64,000 nt of DNA, from assembly GCA_014904845.1 (NCBI GenBank), contig MU119317.1:103512-167511 (forward strand). The letters are read 5' to 3'. The stretch is from Acephala macrosclerotiorum. Lineage: Eukaryota > Ascomycota > Leotiomycetes > Helotiales > Mollisiaceae. Positions 39,152 through 49,141 of the stretch are shown here, one piece after another. A program made the translations under genes and the position numbers. Each line of letters opens with the position of its first letter. Position 1 is the stretch's first letter. Below the pieces are notes generated by a model. It did not search any database. It saw only the letters and a list, made by a program, of their open reading frames with translations, and was not told the origin of the DNA.

Positions 39152-39489
39152 CTTGACCTCTTTCTCCTTTGTCAAAACCTCGTCGTAAACGGCAACTATC
39201 AGATCGTGTGATAGGGACCTGAGATATGTACAGGGAATTTGTTCGGAGTGCTGTAGTTATTGTTGCCTTGAATCAAGATGTACGGGCAAAGAAAAGGAGT
39301 GCTACCCATGCATTTAGCACATCGCGAATCATAAGCCTAGGGATTCCGACGCTAGGATCAGATGGTCCTTATCGATCGCCCTACTGATAGCGATAATTAT
39401 TCAAATTTTGAATATTTTCAACGGTAGAACTTCAAACTCCATATTTGGGACTCACGACCGGGAATTGATTGGCAAGAGGAAAAGGAATC
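39152..39489. other. Divergent promoter of YPT6 and NOP53
   Basis: This 338-nt stretch separates the two start codons. No element was recognised beyond AT-rich tracts. Confidence 0.5.
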
Positions 39490-40861
39490 ATGCCGATTAT
39501 CAAGCCTGCTACCGTTGCTCCTGGCGCGCCTGCGCAGCATAAGCAGCCATCGCGAAAGGGCAAGAAGGCATGGAGGAAAAATGTCGACGTTACTGAGATT
39601 CAAGAGGGGCTCGAAGAAGTGCGAGAGGAAATAATCAAAGGGTACGACCTCAATTCAATATCTCCGAACCATTACTGATTCAAAATCCAGAGGCGTCATA
39701 GCAGAAAAAGACTCAGCAGATCTCTTCCAGATCGACACTGCGGGTGACATCTCCATCCCCAAGAAATTCCTCAAAACCTCCAAACCCCTCAAAGCCGACG
39801 AGATTATCGCCCAACGCTCCGCCATCCCCGCAGTTTCTATGCGCAAACGCCCTGGCGATAAGACAACAGATGGCATCATCCAACCTAAGCGTCAACGAAC
39901 AAGCTATGTCACTCATAAAGAACTCACTCGTCTTCGCAACATTGCCGATGGTCGAGGGAAGCAAAATACAGTTGAAGTCACGGAAGCCAGTTACGATCCA
40001 TGGGATGTACAGAAGGATATCGAAGAAGCGACTCAAGATCCTCGATTCTCATTCCTCCCGAAGGCGAAGAAGAAGGTTGCTCCTCAGACATTGAAGCAGA
40101 AACCTATCTCTTTAGCAGCAAGCGGGAAGGAGATCCCTGCTGTCAAGAAGCCTGAGGGAGGTTATAGCTATAATCCTATGTATGAGGAGTATGAAGAGCG
40201 ACTTGTGACTGCTGGGGAGAAGGAATTAGCTGCGGAGCAGAAGCGGATTGATGCTAAAGAGGCTGAGAGGGTTAAGCTGGAAGCAGCTGCTAAATCTGCT
40301 GCTGAGGCAGATGCTGCGGAAGCTAGAGCTGATTTGTCGGAGTGGGAGGAAGATTCTGCGTGGGAGGGTTTCGAGAGTGGTACTGAGGATGTTAAGTTGA
40401 ATGCTAAGAGACCAGAGAGAAAGACACAAGTACAGAGAAATAAGATCAAGAGGAGAAAGGAGGAAGAGAGAAAAGCGAAGATGGATGCGAATGAGAAGAA
40501 GAAAATCGAGCAAGCTGCACATATCAAGAAGATTGCCAAAGCTGTGGCTGAGAAAGAGGAGGCGAAGAAATTGGCGCTGATCAGCAATGACGATGATAGC
40601 AGCGAGGGCGACGATCTCGAGCTACGAAGACGGAAGTTGGGCAAGATTCTTCTTCCAGAGAAGGATTTGGAATTGGTTCTTCCAGATGAATTGCAGGAGT
40701 CGTTGAGATTGCTCAAGCCGGAGGGAAATCTGTTGAAGGACCGATACAGAAACTTGTTGGTGAGAGGCAAGTTAGAAAGTCGAAGACCTATTGCATTCCA
40801 CAAGAAGCCTAAGAGGGAGGCGACTGAGAAGTGGACCCATAAGGATTTCATGTTGCATTAG
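39490..40861 (+). CDS. NOP53: 60S ribosome biogenesis factor Nop53
   Basis: Exon 1 is 39490-39641. A 49-nt intron (GTACGA to CCAG) leads to exon 2, 39691-40861. The product has 440 residues. The conserved start region HKQPSRKGKKAWRKNVDV is at about residues 16-33. It is followed by GGVIAEKDSADLFQID, then TSYVTHKELTRLRNIADG and ASYDPWD. A long Lys/Glu/Ala-rich coiled-coil follows, and the C-terminus reads EKWTHKDFMLH. Nop53 is a nucleolar protein that recruits the exosome-associated helicase Mtr4 to 7S pre-rRNA during 60S maturation. The ATG at 39490 is preferred because it fits the family start. Confidence 0.93.
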
Positions 40862-41274
40862 AGCATTAGAATCGATATCTGGGCTATTCCCATTTTTGAA
40901 GCGAAAATTTGTGTCTCGAGTTTGTCCCTGATATTGGCTTGCTTGCTTGCTTTCCTGCGCTGTGAAGGAGAAAGTTTTGATGCAATTGACTTTACCATGT
41001 TGCTGTTATTGTTTCTTGCCGTGTCTCTTCATCTGCGTCACATCATCACCGTCAAATTTCATCCGATGTTTTAATGATTGTTGTCTTCTTTTCTGCTCTG
41101 CATTATCATCTCTATACTCGCTGAAATATTAAGCTGGTACGAGGTGCCCAAATAGCGCCTAAACTCCCCTTTTCTCCCAAGATTCTCATCCATATCACAT
41201 ATCTCTGGCTGTTTAAGGTATCTCTTCCTTTCTTCCTCGCTTCCTCGTGTACTTTTCCACTAAGCCCCTGTATC
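40862..41274. other. Intergenic region between convergent genes
   Basis: These are the 3' flanks of NOP53 and the 169-residue gene. The stretch is T-rich with no coding signal. Confidence 0.5.
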
Positions 41275-41898
41275 TCAAGTGACCACGCTCAGACCATCCT
41301 CATTCACAGCCCCGGGTTCTGGCAATCTCCCACCATGGCAAAAGCATTGATTCTTATCCCAAAGATCTCCAAGAACTTCCTGATCAACACCCATAATATC
41401 ACACACGTCAAATTGAACAAGAACCTTACACTCAGTATCCTCTGAGCATGGACTCTACCCCTATCCGCTAACCTAATGAGCCTGAACGGATTCCGTACAT
41501 ATTTCATTGCCCGAGAAGGGATATTTGAGTCCTGAAATTGAGAATGGAGATCATTGATGTTCTGGAATACTTTGGTTGATCTAGGTGAGAGGAAAGTAGC
41601 AGGAAGAGGCATGTAGTTGGCGAGCAGAGTCCGGACTTGAGGTGGTGATGGGAGAGTTATAATGGTGTGTGGTGTCGAGGCTTGGAGGATGTGGATATCT
41701 CGTGGAGAAACGTGGGAGCTGCATGAACAGATGACAACCTGGATGTTTGGTCGATCATCTTGCTTGGAGACATCCTGTATCTCGACTTAGCTTGTGCTAC
41801 TTCATAACCTTGAATGCCACAAGGGGGGAGTTACTCACATGCACCAGATCCCATTCCTTCAACACCTCGGGAGAGGCAGACTTTGACGAGGACCGCAT
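41275..41898 (-). CDS. Unknown 169-residue protein encoded by three small exons
   Basis: Exons 41898-41839, 41774-41430 and 41379-41275 join in phase. The introns are 64 nt (GTGAGT to ACAG) and 50 nt (GTAAGG to TCAG). The product starts MRSSSKSASPEVLKEWDLVH. It continues through IQVVICSCSSHVSPRDIHIL, TIITLPSPPQVRTLLANYMP and SRAMKYVRNPFRLIRLADRG, and ends FCHGGRLPEPGAVNEDGLSVVT. There is no signal peptide or clear membrane helix. Two good introns that each restore the frame make this a real gene, but I do not recognise the family. Upstream, the frame 42351-42123 could splice (GTGAGA donor near 42122, CAAG acceptor near 41946) onto residues in front of this ATG. No start codon was found for that extension. 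Confidence 0.65.
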
Positions 41899-43520
41899 AG
41901 CTTGGGGCTTCTTAGACTGGTTCCTGAATCGAAATGGTGGAATCTTGATCCCAAGAGCCCTCTCTCAAGAGAACCAAGGACCTCTATATCCCCCTCCCCA
42001 CCTGATACCTCTCAACCACCTAGCCCCCAAGCCCCATCCTCCAATCCCATCATCTCTCAAAACTTTTAAAAAAGAATCTACCCTTTCCTGCTTTTCTCCT
42101 CCCAGGCCTCCTCACCCTCTCACATCGTCTCGGGTCGGACAAACCAACACGCCTCCCCACCAAGCCTTATCGATAGAAGCTGGGACCCACACACACTCAG
42201 CTGCAACCTCAAGGCGCTCTTTCATCCAAATCGGCTCGTTGGGCTCCCCCCTACGCCACGAATGCAATCCCGAGGCGGGACGTCCCTTGTTCCCGTCTTT
42301 TAGCACGTCTTGGTGCCTTTCATTCCAACCAAAACCCTCCGCTCGAAGCACTTCCGATATCCAAAAAGAAATATTTGGGCATGTGGGAGCCGTGGATGCA
42401 CGTCAAGGGCGGCAGCGAAGATCGGCATTCTTCCGAATGCTACGACACATTAGGATTGCATACGATGGCCTATAGAGTGAGTGAGGTACTGAAGGTTCGT
42501 AATCGTGGCCGTGAGCCTTATCGGAGTTGGGGTCTGAAAAGCAGACGAACATCTTGAGATGGGACGAAATTGGATTCGGGGGCAGAGTATGGAAGTATGC
42601 GCCGCACGATGCTACCACCCACTTGGTTGTCCAGAATTACTATCAAGGAAGATAGATTAGGCAATTCAGTGCGACCTTGAGCACAAGGCGTATGCCCAAA
42701 ATGTAACCTTATGAAATAAGCGAGCGGCATACATCGGCCCCTTGGCAGCGTAAGGACATAACTTGATCTAAACCTTATTTTTAATATTATTCCTTATTTT
42801 TAGTACTATTCCTTATTTTAGCGGAAACTTTATTCTAGGAAACGCTATGCGTAAAGTACTGTGGGGGTACTGTGGGGAAATCCGGTGGTAATGCTGTCGA
42901 TGGGCATATACTTGAAGGCTAAGAGGGAGATGGTTGTTAGGGAGAGCAGGGGTGCTAGGGAGGAGGGCAGGGCTGATATTGCGGATGCCGCCTGAAGTAA
43001 GACTTTAAAAAAAAAAAAGGCATAAGTGTTGGGTGGGAGTGTAATATAAGAGTATTCGAAAAGGAGAGAGTTTGGGAATGGAGGGGGGGAAATCAGGGGT
43101 AGACTTCGCTATATGATTATATAACTTTTTATTATTAAAATAAAATAAAAGACTTATTTAGGCTAAAAAATAAAGAATAGTAAATAAAATTAAGAAATAG
43201 GAATAAAAGTTAAGAAATAGCGCTAAAATTAAGTTATGTCCTTAAGCTTTGAGTGGCCTTCCGTAATGTACAGCCTGTGCAGAACTACACGATGCTGCAC
43301 TTGTGAGTTGTGAGGCTTGCATACGAGACATACAATTGCATCACGAGCTGTTCACCCGGAACGAGGAGGTGTCCATAGCCAAGTCTAGAAAATCGCTGAA
43401 GGAATGCGCGCAAAAGGCTGATTCATATGCAAGGCGTGATGTTGGTTCACAGACCCTCTTTTACCAATGAACAGATCTTTTATTGCCGCTATGTCTCATA
43501 TGCAAGAAAAGTAAATCCCA
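41899..43520. other. Intergenic region with a MITE-like element
   Basis: About 1.6 kb containing the TA-flanked inverted-repeat element at 42753-43242. A minus-strand frame at 42112-42351, starting without ATG, may be an upstream exon of the neighbouring small gene. Nothing else is supported. Confidence 0.45.
42753..43242. mobile_element. MITE-like element 3 (490 bp), Tc1/mariner-like, with TA target duplication
   Basis: The left end reads AGGACATAACTT and the right end AAGTTATGTCCT, a perfect 12-base inverted repeat. It is followed inside by weaker inverted similarity (CTTATTTTTA against TTAAGAAATAG). Both ends abut TA (42751-42752 and 43243-43244), as expected for Tc1/mariner insertion. 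The interior is AT-rich at both sides with a more GC-rich centre and short repeats such as CCTTATTTTTA. There is no open frame for a transposase. Confidence 0.75.
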
Positions 43521-45126
43521 CTACTTCTTGTAAGTCGTAAGACTTGGACTTCCAGGCGCCGGAGGTGCAGAGAATCTGGTCTGAACAAAAACCTTCTGCA
43601 GCCCATCTTCCTTCCTCTCGAACTTGTAATACACCTCATCCAACTCGCTAATATCAACTCGGTGAGAGACCATCTTCAGTGGTTCGATCTCCCTACTCTC
43701 GATCATCTTGCAGAGTTTCTCCTAGTACATGTGTACTGGCGCTTGACCGTTACTAATCAGCCGTACTCCACGTTCCATCAATGCCCCGATGTTGAAGTGA
43801 TTTGTCTGCATGCGTTAGTATGTACACCTGAGAAAGGGTGGGAGGGGAGGGGCTTGAACTACTTACGTATCCAACATAAACGCCAGTGATACCGCACCTC
43901 CCAAAATTCTTCACCGAAGTAATCATCTCATTGACAATCTCCGAAGTATCAGTCTCCATCCAAGCATAAGCTTAAAATAATGAGCCCATCCCTTAGCATA
44001 CTCGCCAGCCACACATTCCAGTGCAACATCCGGACCACGTGGAACCATCTCCTTCAGTTTCGAAGTGACGGATGTACCTCTTGGCAGAGCGCTGTAGTCT
44101 AGCAGCTCCACTTTGGGGATTTTGGACTTGACGTATTCGAGACGCCAGTTGGAATCGATCATGATGACGCGGGAAGCACCGTTCATGAATGCAAAGTCTG
44201 CGCACATCTGGCCAATTGGACCGGCGCCCCAGATGGCGACTACGTCGTCTTTTTCGATGCCGGTGTCGACGACGCAGTTCCAGGATGTGCAGATGACATC
44301 GGAAAGGCAGAGGCCTTTCTCGTCTGGTACACTTGATGGCAGCTTGAGGAGATTGACCTATTCGTCGGAAGTTCGGAGTCAGCTATGGCTTCCATGGCTT
44401 CGGGAGGAAGGCTGCGTGTCTCGGGAGAATTGAGACATGACTGTTGCAGAGACGGGATGGGATAGAGAAGTTTCTCAAGAGGCTGAGACTTACATCGCCA
44501 TATGGAACCATCACGTATTCGGCCTGCCCTCGAGCGAAGCCTCCTGTGAAGTGAGAGTGCCCAAACATTCCAGCTGTTCTTCCACCATACTGGAAACTAA
44601 GTTAGTAGAGGGTTCCACATCGGGAATTCTGGCCTACCATGCCTTGCTCCATGGTGTTCGAGTTGGTCTTCTCGCACTGAGATGATTGCTTCTTTTTGCA
44701 GTAATAGCACTTAAAACATTAGCCAACATTTCGTTTGTCGGGAATGAAGACATACATCACCACAAGCGATCTGGAAAGATGCAACAACTCGGTCTCCCTT
44801 TTGCAAATTCGTCACACCCTCCCCCATCGATTCTACCACGCCGCAAAACTCGTGACCTTTAGAATAACATCTCTTGGCTCGACAACTCGTGGTTTTGGGA
44901 CATCGTCTATAACTTTAGTGAGACTTCGCCTTGACTCAGCTTTTGCGACACTTACGGACTTGCACATCATTCTTTCCCATCCAAACCAAAGCTTTCATCG
45001 TTTCCCACTAGGATCCGCATATTTCGCGCGATCTCTGGCTGGGTTTGTTAAATCTTGTTCGGTGTTGGCGTTATTGCCGTGACCGATGACTTTCTCGACC
45101 AACGCTGCGGCTTGACTCAATGCCAT
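43521..45126 (-). pseudogene. Zinc-type alcohol dehydrogenase (formaldehyde dehydrogenase-like) pseudogene
   Basis: The pieces match a fungal MDR alcohol dehydrogenase of about 420 residues: [87 protein letters not shown] and FGRCGITGVYVGY. Introns are still recognisable (for example 44955 down to 44905, and the GTATGT donor near 44757). Four lesions are visible. (1) The N-terminal leader from the ATG at 45126 is out of frame with MKALVWMGK, near 44999-45005. (2) About 25 residues are missing at 44850-44858, between DVILKVT and HEFCG. That is the segment that normally holds the Cys ligand of the catalytic zinc (CGSDLH). (3) One base is missing near 43960 before METDTSE. (4) A TAG at 43732-43734 replaces the conserved Trp after HMY. 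The gene is therefore non-functional as written. Confidence 0.85.
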
Positions 45127-45568
45127 TTTAAATTGATTTATGAAAATAAGAGTATCAAAATTGGATGAAGGGGTAAATAATTATGTATAGAAAGAGATTC
45201 ATAGCATTAAATATGAGGGAGGGTAAGGCGTTGTGGAGTTACTGCTCCCTTTCAATTTATCCAGTAGATCGTTACGTCACGACTGACGACGTCACAATCT
45301 TATGATGAGAACCACGGCATTGAAGAGCGAGAATGTGCGAGACACATGAACTTCAATACACTCAGAATGGGAAATTTGAAGATGTTTGAATCGATTTCGC
45401 ATTCTTTCAGGAGTTGGTGAGGCTGTTGTTATGATAGCCGTCGAGGTGACCTCGCTAGCCATTCCCGATCGGTATCTTCGGGTAGAAAGCAACCGCAACA
45501 TAGTTGAACAGCCCTCGAGAAACGAATTATTCAGAAGAAAAGCGTATTGTAAAAATACTCTCGGGTTC
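45127..45568. other. Intergenic region upstream of the alcohol dehydrogenase pseudogene
   Basis: This is the former promoter of the pseudogene and the 3' flank of the hydrolase gene. No gene was recognised. Confidence 0.45.
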
Positions 45569-46654
45569 TCAAGATGTCTTCGGTGCCGACAGAATTCTCT
45601 TGATCCATCTCATCCGAGTCTCCGTGCTTGTTCGACCGATGTCTGAGTTAGGAGCGAAGACATCGTATCCATGCCTACTTGGTGTCAGCAATTGATTTCT
45701 ATGCTCTGAATTGTAGAGGAAATTAGAAGTCTCAGTGCAAAATGTACCAACGGAACGAAACATAACTCACCATGCTCCCGGCCACACATGCAGCTCCGTT
45801 GGAATACCATGTTCCCATAACTTCGTAGCGTAAGCCACATCCTCATCTCGAAATGGCTTACATGCTCCGACTTCAATGAAAGTCGCTGGAAGGTTGGATA
45901 GATCTTTCGCTCTGGCTGGAGCATCGTAGATGCTGACTCTGTCTGTCCCTCGGACTCCAGCTCCCAAGTAATGATCCCAGGCCGCCCTGTTTGTTTTATC
46001 TATCCAGACGCCTTCATCTGGGAATTGTTGACTAGAAACAGAGGTACAACGGTCGTCCAGCATGGGATAGATCAGCATCTGTGCAAACAGAGGAGGGCCT
46101 TTCCGATCACGGTTGAGGAGAGCAACTCCTGCAGATAGGCCACCTCCAGCAGATCCACCCGTGACGATGACCTTGCTTGCATCAATACCCAGAGTGGCAG
46201 CATTGCCAAAAGTCCACTTCAGTCCACTGTAGCAATCCTCGACAGCGCCAGGGGCTAGGACTTCGGGAGCTAACCTATACTCGACAGAAACTAGCACAGC
46301 ACCCAGCTCTTTAATGAATGGGAACATGGAACTGATCAAGTAGAATCGATTGCCCATAACCATGCCTCCGCCGTGAATCAAGTACAAGCAAGGGGCATTC
46401 CTCTCCTTTGTCAAACCTTTGGAACGAAGGATTGACAGGATAATCTCGCCGCCAGGTCCAGGAATTGTGACTTCTTCGTGGGAGATATCTGGGTCATCGT
46501 GGATTTGCCGGACTCCGCAAAATGGTGCAACGTATTGCCGTTGCTCGACGATAGTTTCGTGGGTGAAATTACCAACTTTCTTCGCCGGAGAAGTAGGGAA
46601 CTGCTTCAAGGTCTCCGCAAGTTCGTGGTCGAAAGGTGGTGCTGGAAACGACAT
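45569..46654 (-). CDS. Alpha/beta hydrolase, HSL (hormone-sensitive lipase) type
   Basis: Exon 1 is 46654-45771. A 96-nt intron (45770-45675, GTGAGT to GTAG) joins exon 2, 45674-45569, in phase. The product has 329 residues. Oxyanion motif: HGGGMVMGN. Nucleophile elbow: GGSAGGG, with the Ser in G-x-S-x-G context. Substrate-side motif: VSVEYRLAPE. The catalytic His is likely in WPGAWHGYD at the splice junction, and the Asp near CKPFRDEDVAY. There is no signal peptide, so the enzyme is probably cytosolic. The family hydrolyses short-chain esters or lactones; the substrate cannot be read from sequence. The gene lies between two pseudogenes yet shows no lesion. Confidence 0.85.
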
Positions 46655-47929
46655 ATTGAAGTGGATTATTCTTGAGTGTGTCTGTTGCTATGTCTTCGGC
46701 GGAATCGTTGAGAATGCTGAGCACTCTTTAATCCTTTTTGACGAAGTGTCTAGTCCAAGAACAGTACCTGAAAACTGTCAACCGACCCTGCTTATTTGAC
46801 GATCTCCCACTGTCCCGAAAACCTTGTTCCTAAGATGCCAGTAGTATTGGTCATAAAGGTATCAGTATACGGCCGGAGCATAGGCAACAACGACTCCTAG
46901 AAATGTTCCATGCCTTCATGTTGATTGACAGCATTGATATTCTGACCAATCTGACCGTTCTGACCATATCTGCATCGCTAACAACCGCCATCTTGCAATG
47001 GTATGGCTAGGAGAACTACCGACCGTCCAACTCTTACGCTTCATTGATAGAGGTGCGAAGCCAGCCGAGGCAGTCAGTCTGAAGACAAATCCTAGACTCA
47101 GATTGGGCGTACAGTACATTCGTCGTCCGATGTCGATGTCCAAGCCGAGTTCTCTTCCTCTGCTACAATCACCGAAAGCGAATCCAGGTGGATGTTCGAT
47201 ATGACTCTTCGCCGGATGTTGAAACTTGAAAGACTTTTTGTTGGAGTAGTGAGCCCGAAGGGGGAAACTGCCAACGAGGCGTTTGTTTCGGATTATCTGT
47301 TCCACCGAAGAGCCGAGCATGTTTCACCTTCGAAGTCGTTTTCCAACCTGATTATGACCCTCCCTTTCTTGCATATCGCCGGCTGCTGCCTACCTTTCCT
47401 GTCTGAAAAACAGGATATCTCCGAAGGATCAACGCACAGAAATTCAAGTGGACGATCGTCATGACTCTTCACCGATGCCAAGTTGGTGTTTACGTCCATA
47501 CAGTCACGTGTGAATCCCGTGATGCCCTCCTAAATCCGACGACCTATCGGACTTTCAGAGCCGGGGCGCGTACTTCTTTTCCATGTCATAGAGTTCATAT
47601 ATCTGAGTAGATGTTCTCCCTTCTGTATGAGCTATGAGCGAGTTTTCGGTCTCGTTCTCAACCTGAGTTTGCCAAGTTGCTCAATCCCTCACTGGTACTT
47701 TGGCCAATATGAAGATGTTTTCATACCGATAACCAATTGCTTTTGGATACTCGCCCAGTTGCTAATGCATTCGTGGTGACTTATTTTATTGTGTGTATTT
47801 TGCAATATTCGATCAAGTAACGTGATGGGACAAGATGACATGCGAGTTGAGTCGAGTATAAATATGCACAGCATGGCATTGCAAAGTCGGAGCAAACAAC
47901 TCAAAGCCATTGTGCGTTTTAAAGAGGAA
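46655..47929. other. Intergenic region; possible very decayed coding sequence
   Basis: About 1.3 kb without a gene I can support. On the plus strand at 47000-47560, coding-like stretches in more than one frame are broken by stops. No family was recognised, so no pseudogene is called. Confidence 0.4.
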
Positions 47930-48806
47930 ATGTGCAGTATTTCAAAGCGTTTGTGAAGTTTGTATGCCCTGTGCTCCTCATTCCAACACTCGGGCAATGT
48001 CAAAACGTTTCACGTACTTCCTCCTTATCCCACCAATCCAAAGCACACATTCTAACCAGGGTCTCCAGTTCCAACACGTTACGGCGTAGTTCTATTCCCA
48101 GCCTTCGAAGCTATTGACATCTTTGGACCTCTCGACGCTCTGAACGCACTTGCCTACTTCTACCAGATAAACCTCACCCTAATCTCCACCACCCTCGACC
48201 CGTAACCACTAAACCACAATCAGCAGCCATGAACGTCCACAGCTCCTCATTCGGCGAATCCATCGTTCCAGCCCATGCCTTTGACGCTGCGCCGGAGCTC
48301 GACGTTCTCATCGTCCCAGAGGGTCTTGGAACCCGAGCTCTATCTCCTCAACTGGACCGTTTGATCGCGTTCGTGAAAGAGAGATTCCCGACATTGAAGT
48401 ATCTCATCACTGTTTGTACTGGTGCTGCACTTGCTGCTCATGCGGGAGTTCTGGATGGGAAGTATGCTACAACTAATAAGAAAGCTTGGGTGCAGACGAC
48501 TGCACTGGGGCCGAAAGTGAGGTGGGTGGCACAGGCAAGATAGGTGCAGGATGGAAATGTTTGTAAGTGATTCCGACCCTCTTCTGGATGGGAACAATCT
48601 CGCTAATGAAGATTAAAGTCACTTCGTCAGGTGTTTCTGCTGGAATTGATGTGACCATTGCGTTCATCGAGGCTGTTTATGGGAATGCGACTGCGACAAG
48701 CATTGCGAATGGGATGGAGTATGTGAGGCATCTGAACTCGACCGACGATCCCTTTGCGGCTTTGTATGGGTTGACGGATGCGAATAACTCGACCAACCAG
48801 AGTTGA
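47930..48806 (+). pseudogene. Secreted DJ-1/PfpI-like protein, pseudogene
   Basis: The remnant reads like a fungal DJ-1/PfpI protein with a signal peptide. Recognisable parts are a hydrophobic leader (KFVCPVLLIPTLGQCQNVS), YGVVLFPAFEAIDIFGPLDA, ELDVLIVPEGLGTR, the nucleophile elbow LITVCTGAALAAHAGVL with its Cys, and SSGVSAGIDVTIAFIEAVYG. An intron of about 46 nt near 48013-48058 and one at 48563-48618 can be placed in phase. Lesions: the start region reads ATGTGCAG, with no in-frame ATG for the leader; one base is missing near 48199-48203 (after LISTTLDP); and a TAG at 48541-48543 replaces the conserved Trp after VAQAR. The stop is at 48804-48806. It is unlikely to make a full protein. Confidence 0.75.
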
Positions 48807-49141
48807 TGGCAATGATATGTCGTGTCTCTGAGGTTCAGCTCATTGGCAGTAAAGGAGGGGACGAGGTTTTGGACCTTACCGTGACGCGAGCTTGGGAGGC
48901 GGTTCTCCAAAATATCGATCTAACGTTGGTTGGGAAGTTTGTCAATGTAGTCTCTGTCCTGAATGTCCCAGTTCTGAAGGACTTTGTAGATCGTGTGCAG
49001 ACGCAGCTAACGCGTCCCATTCGCTTTCAATCGTGAGCTCAACCTAGCTAGGTCCCTCGTCCCCTTCAATGTTTTAGGCTGTCTTCCCGCAATTGCGCAA
49101 CAACAATCGAACCAAAACCACTCTTTGTAACTCCTGTAAAT
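48807..49141. other. Intergenic region between the DJ-1-like pseudogene and the 440-residue gene
   Basis: This is 335 nt with no recognised gene. It presumably holds the promoter of the next plus-strand gene. Confidence 0.45.

Noticed and set aside
42112..42475. Plus-strand frame 41747-42475 and the overlapping minus-strand frame as independent genes
   Set aside because: The plus-strand frame begins at TTG and is low-complexity Pro/Ser. The minus-strand frame begins at GTG with no ATG before an upstream stop, so at most it is an exon of the neighbouring gene.
47000..47560. Possible degraded gene between the hydrolase and the DJ-1-like pseudogene
   Set aside because: Coding-like words appear in several frames with stops, but no family or motif can be named and no splice pattern is consistent.
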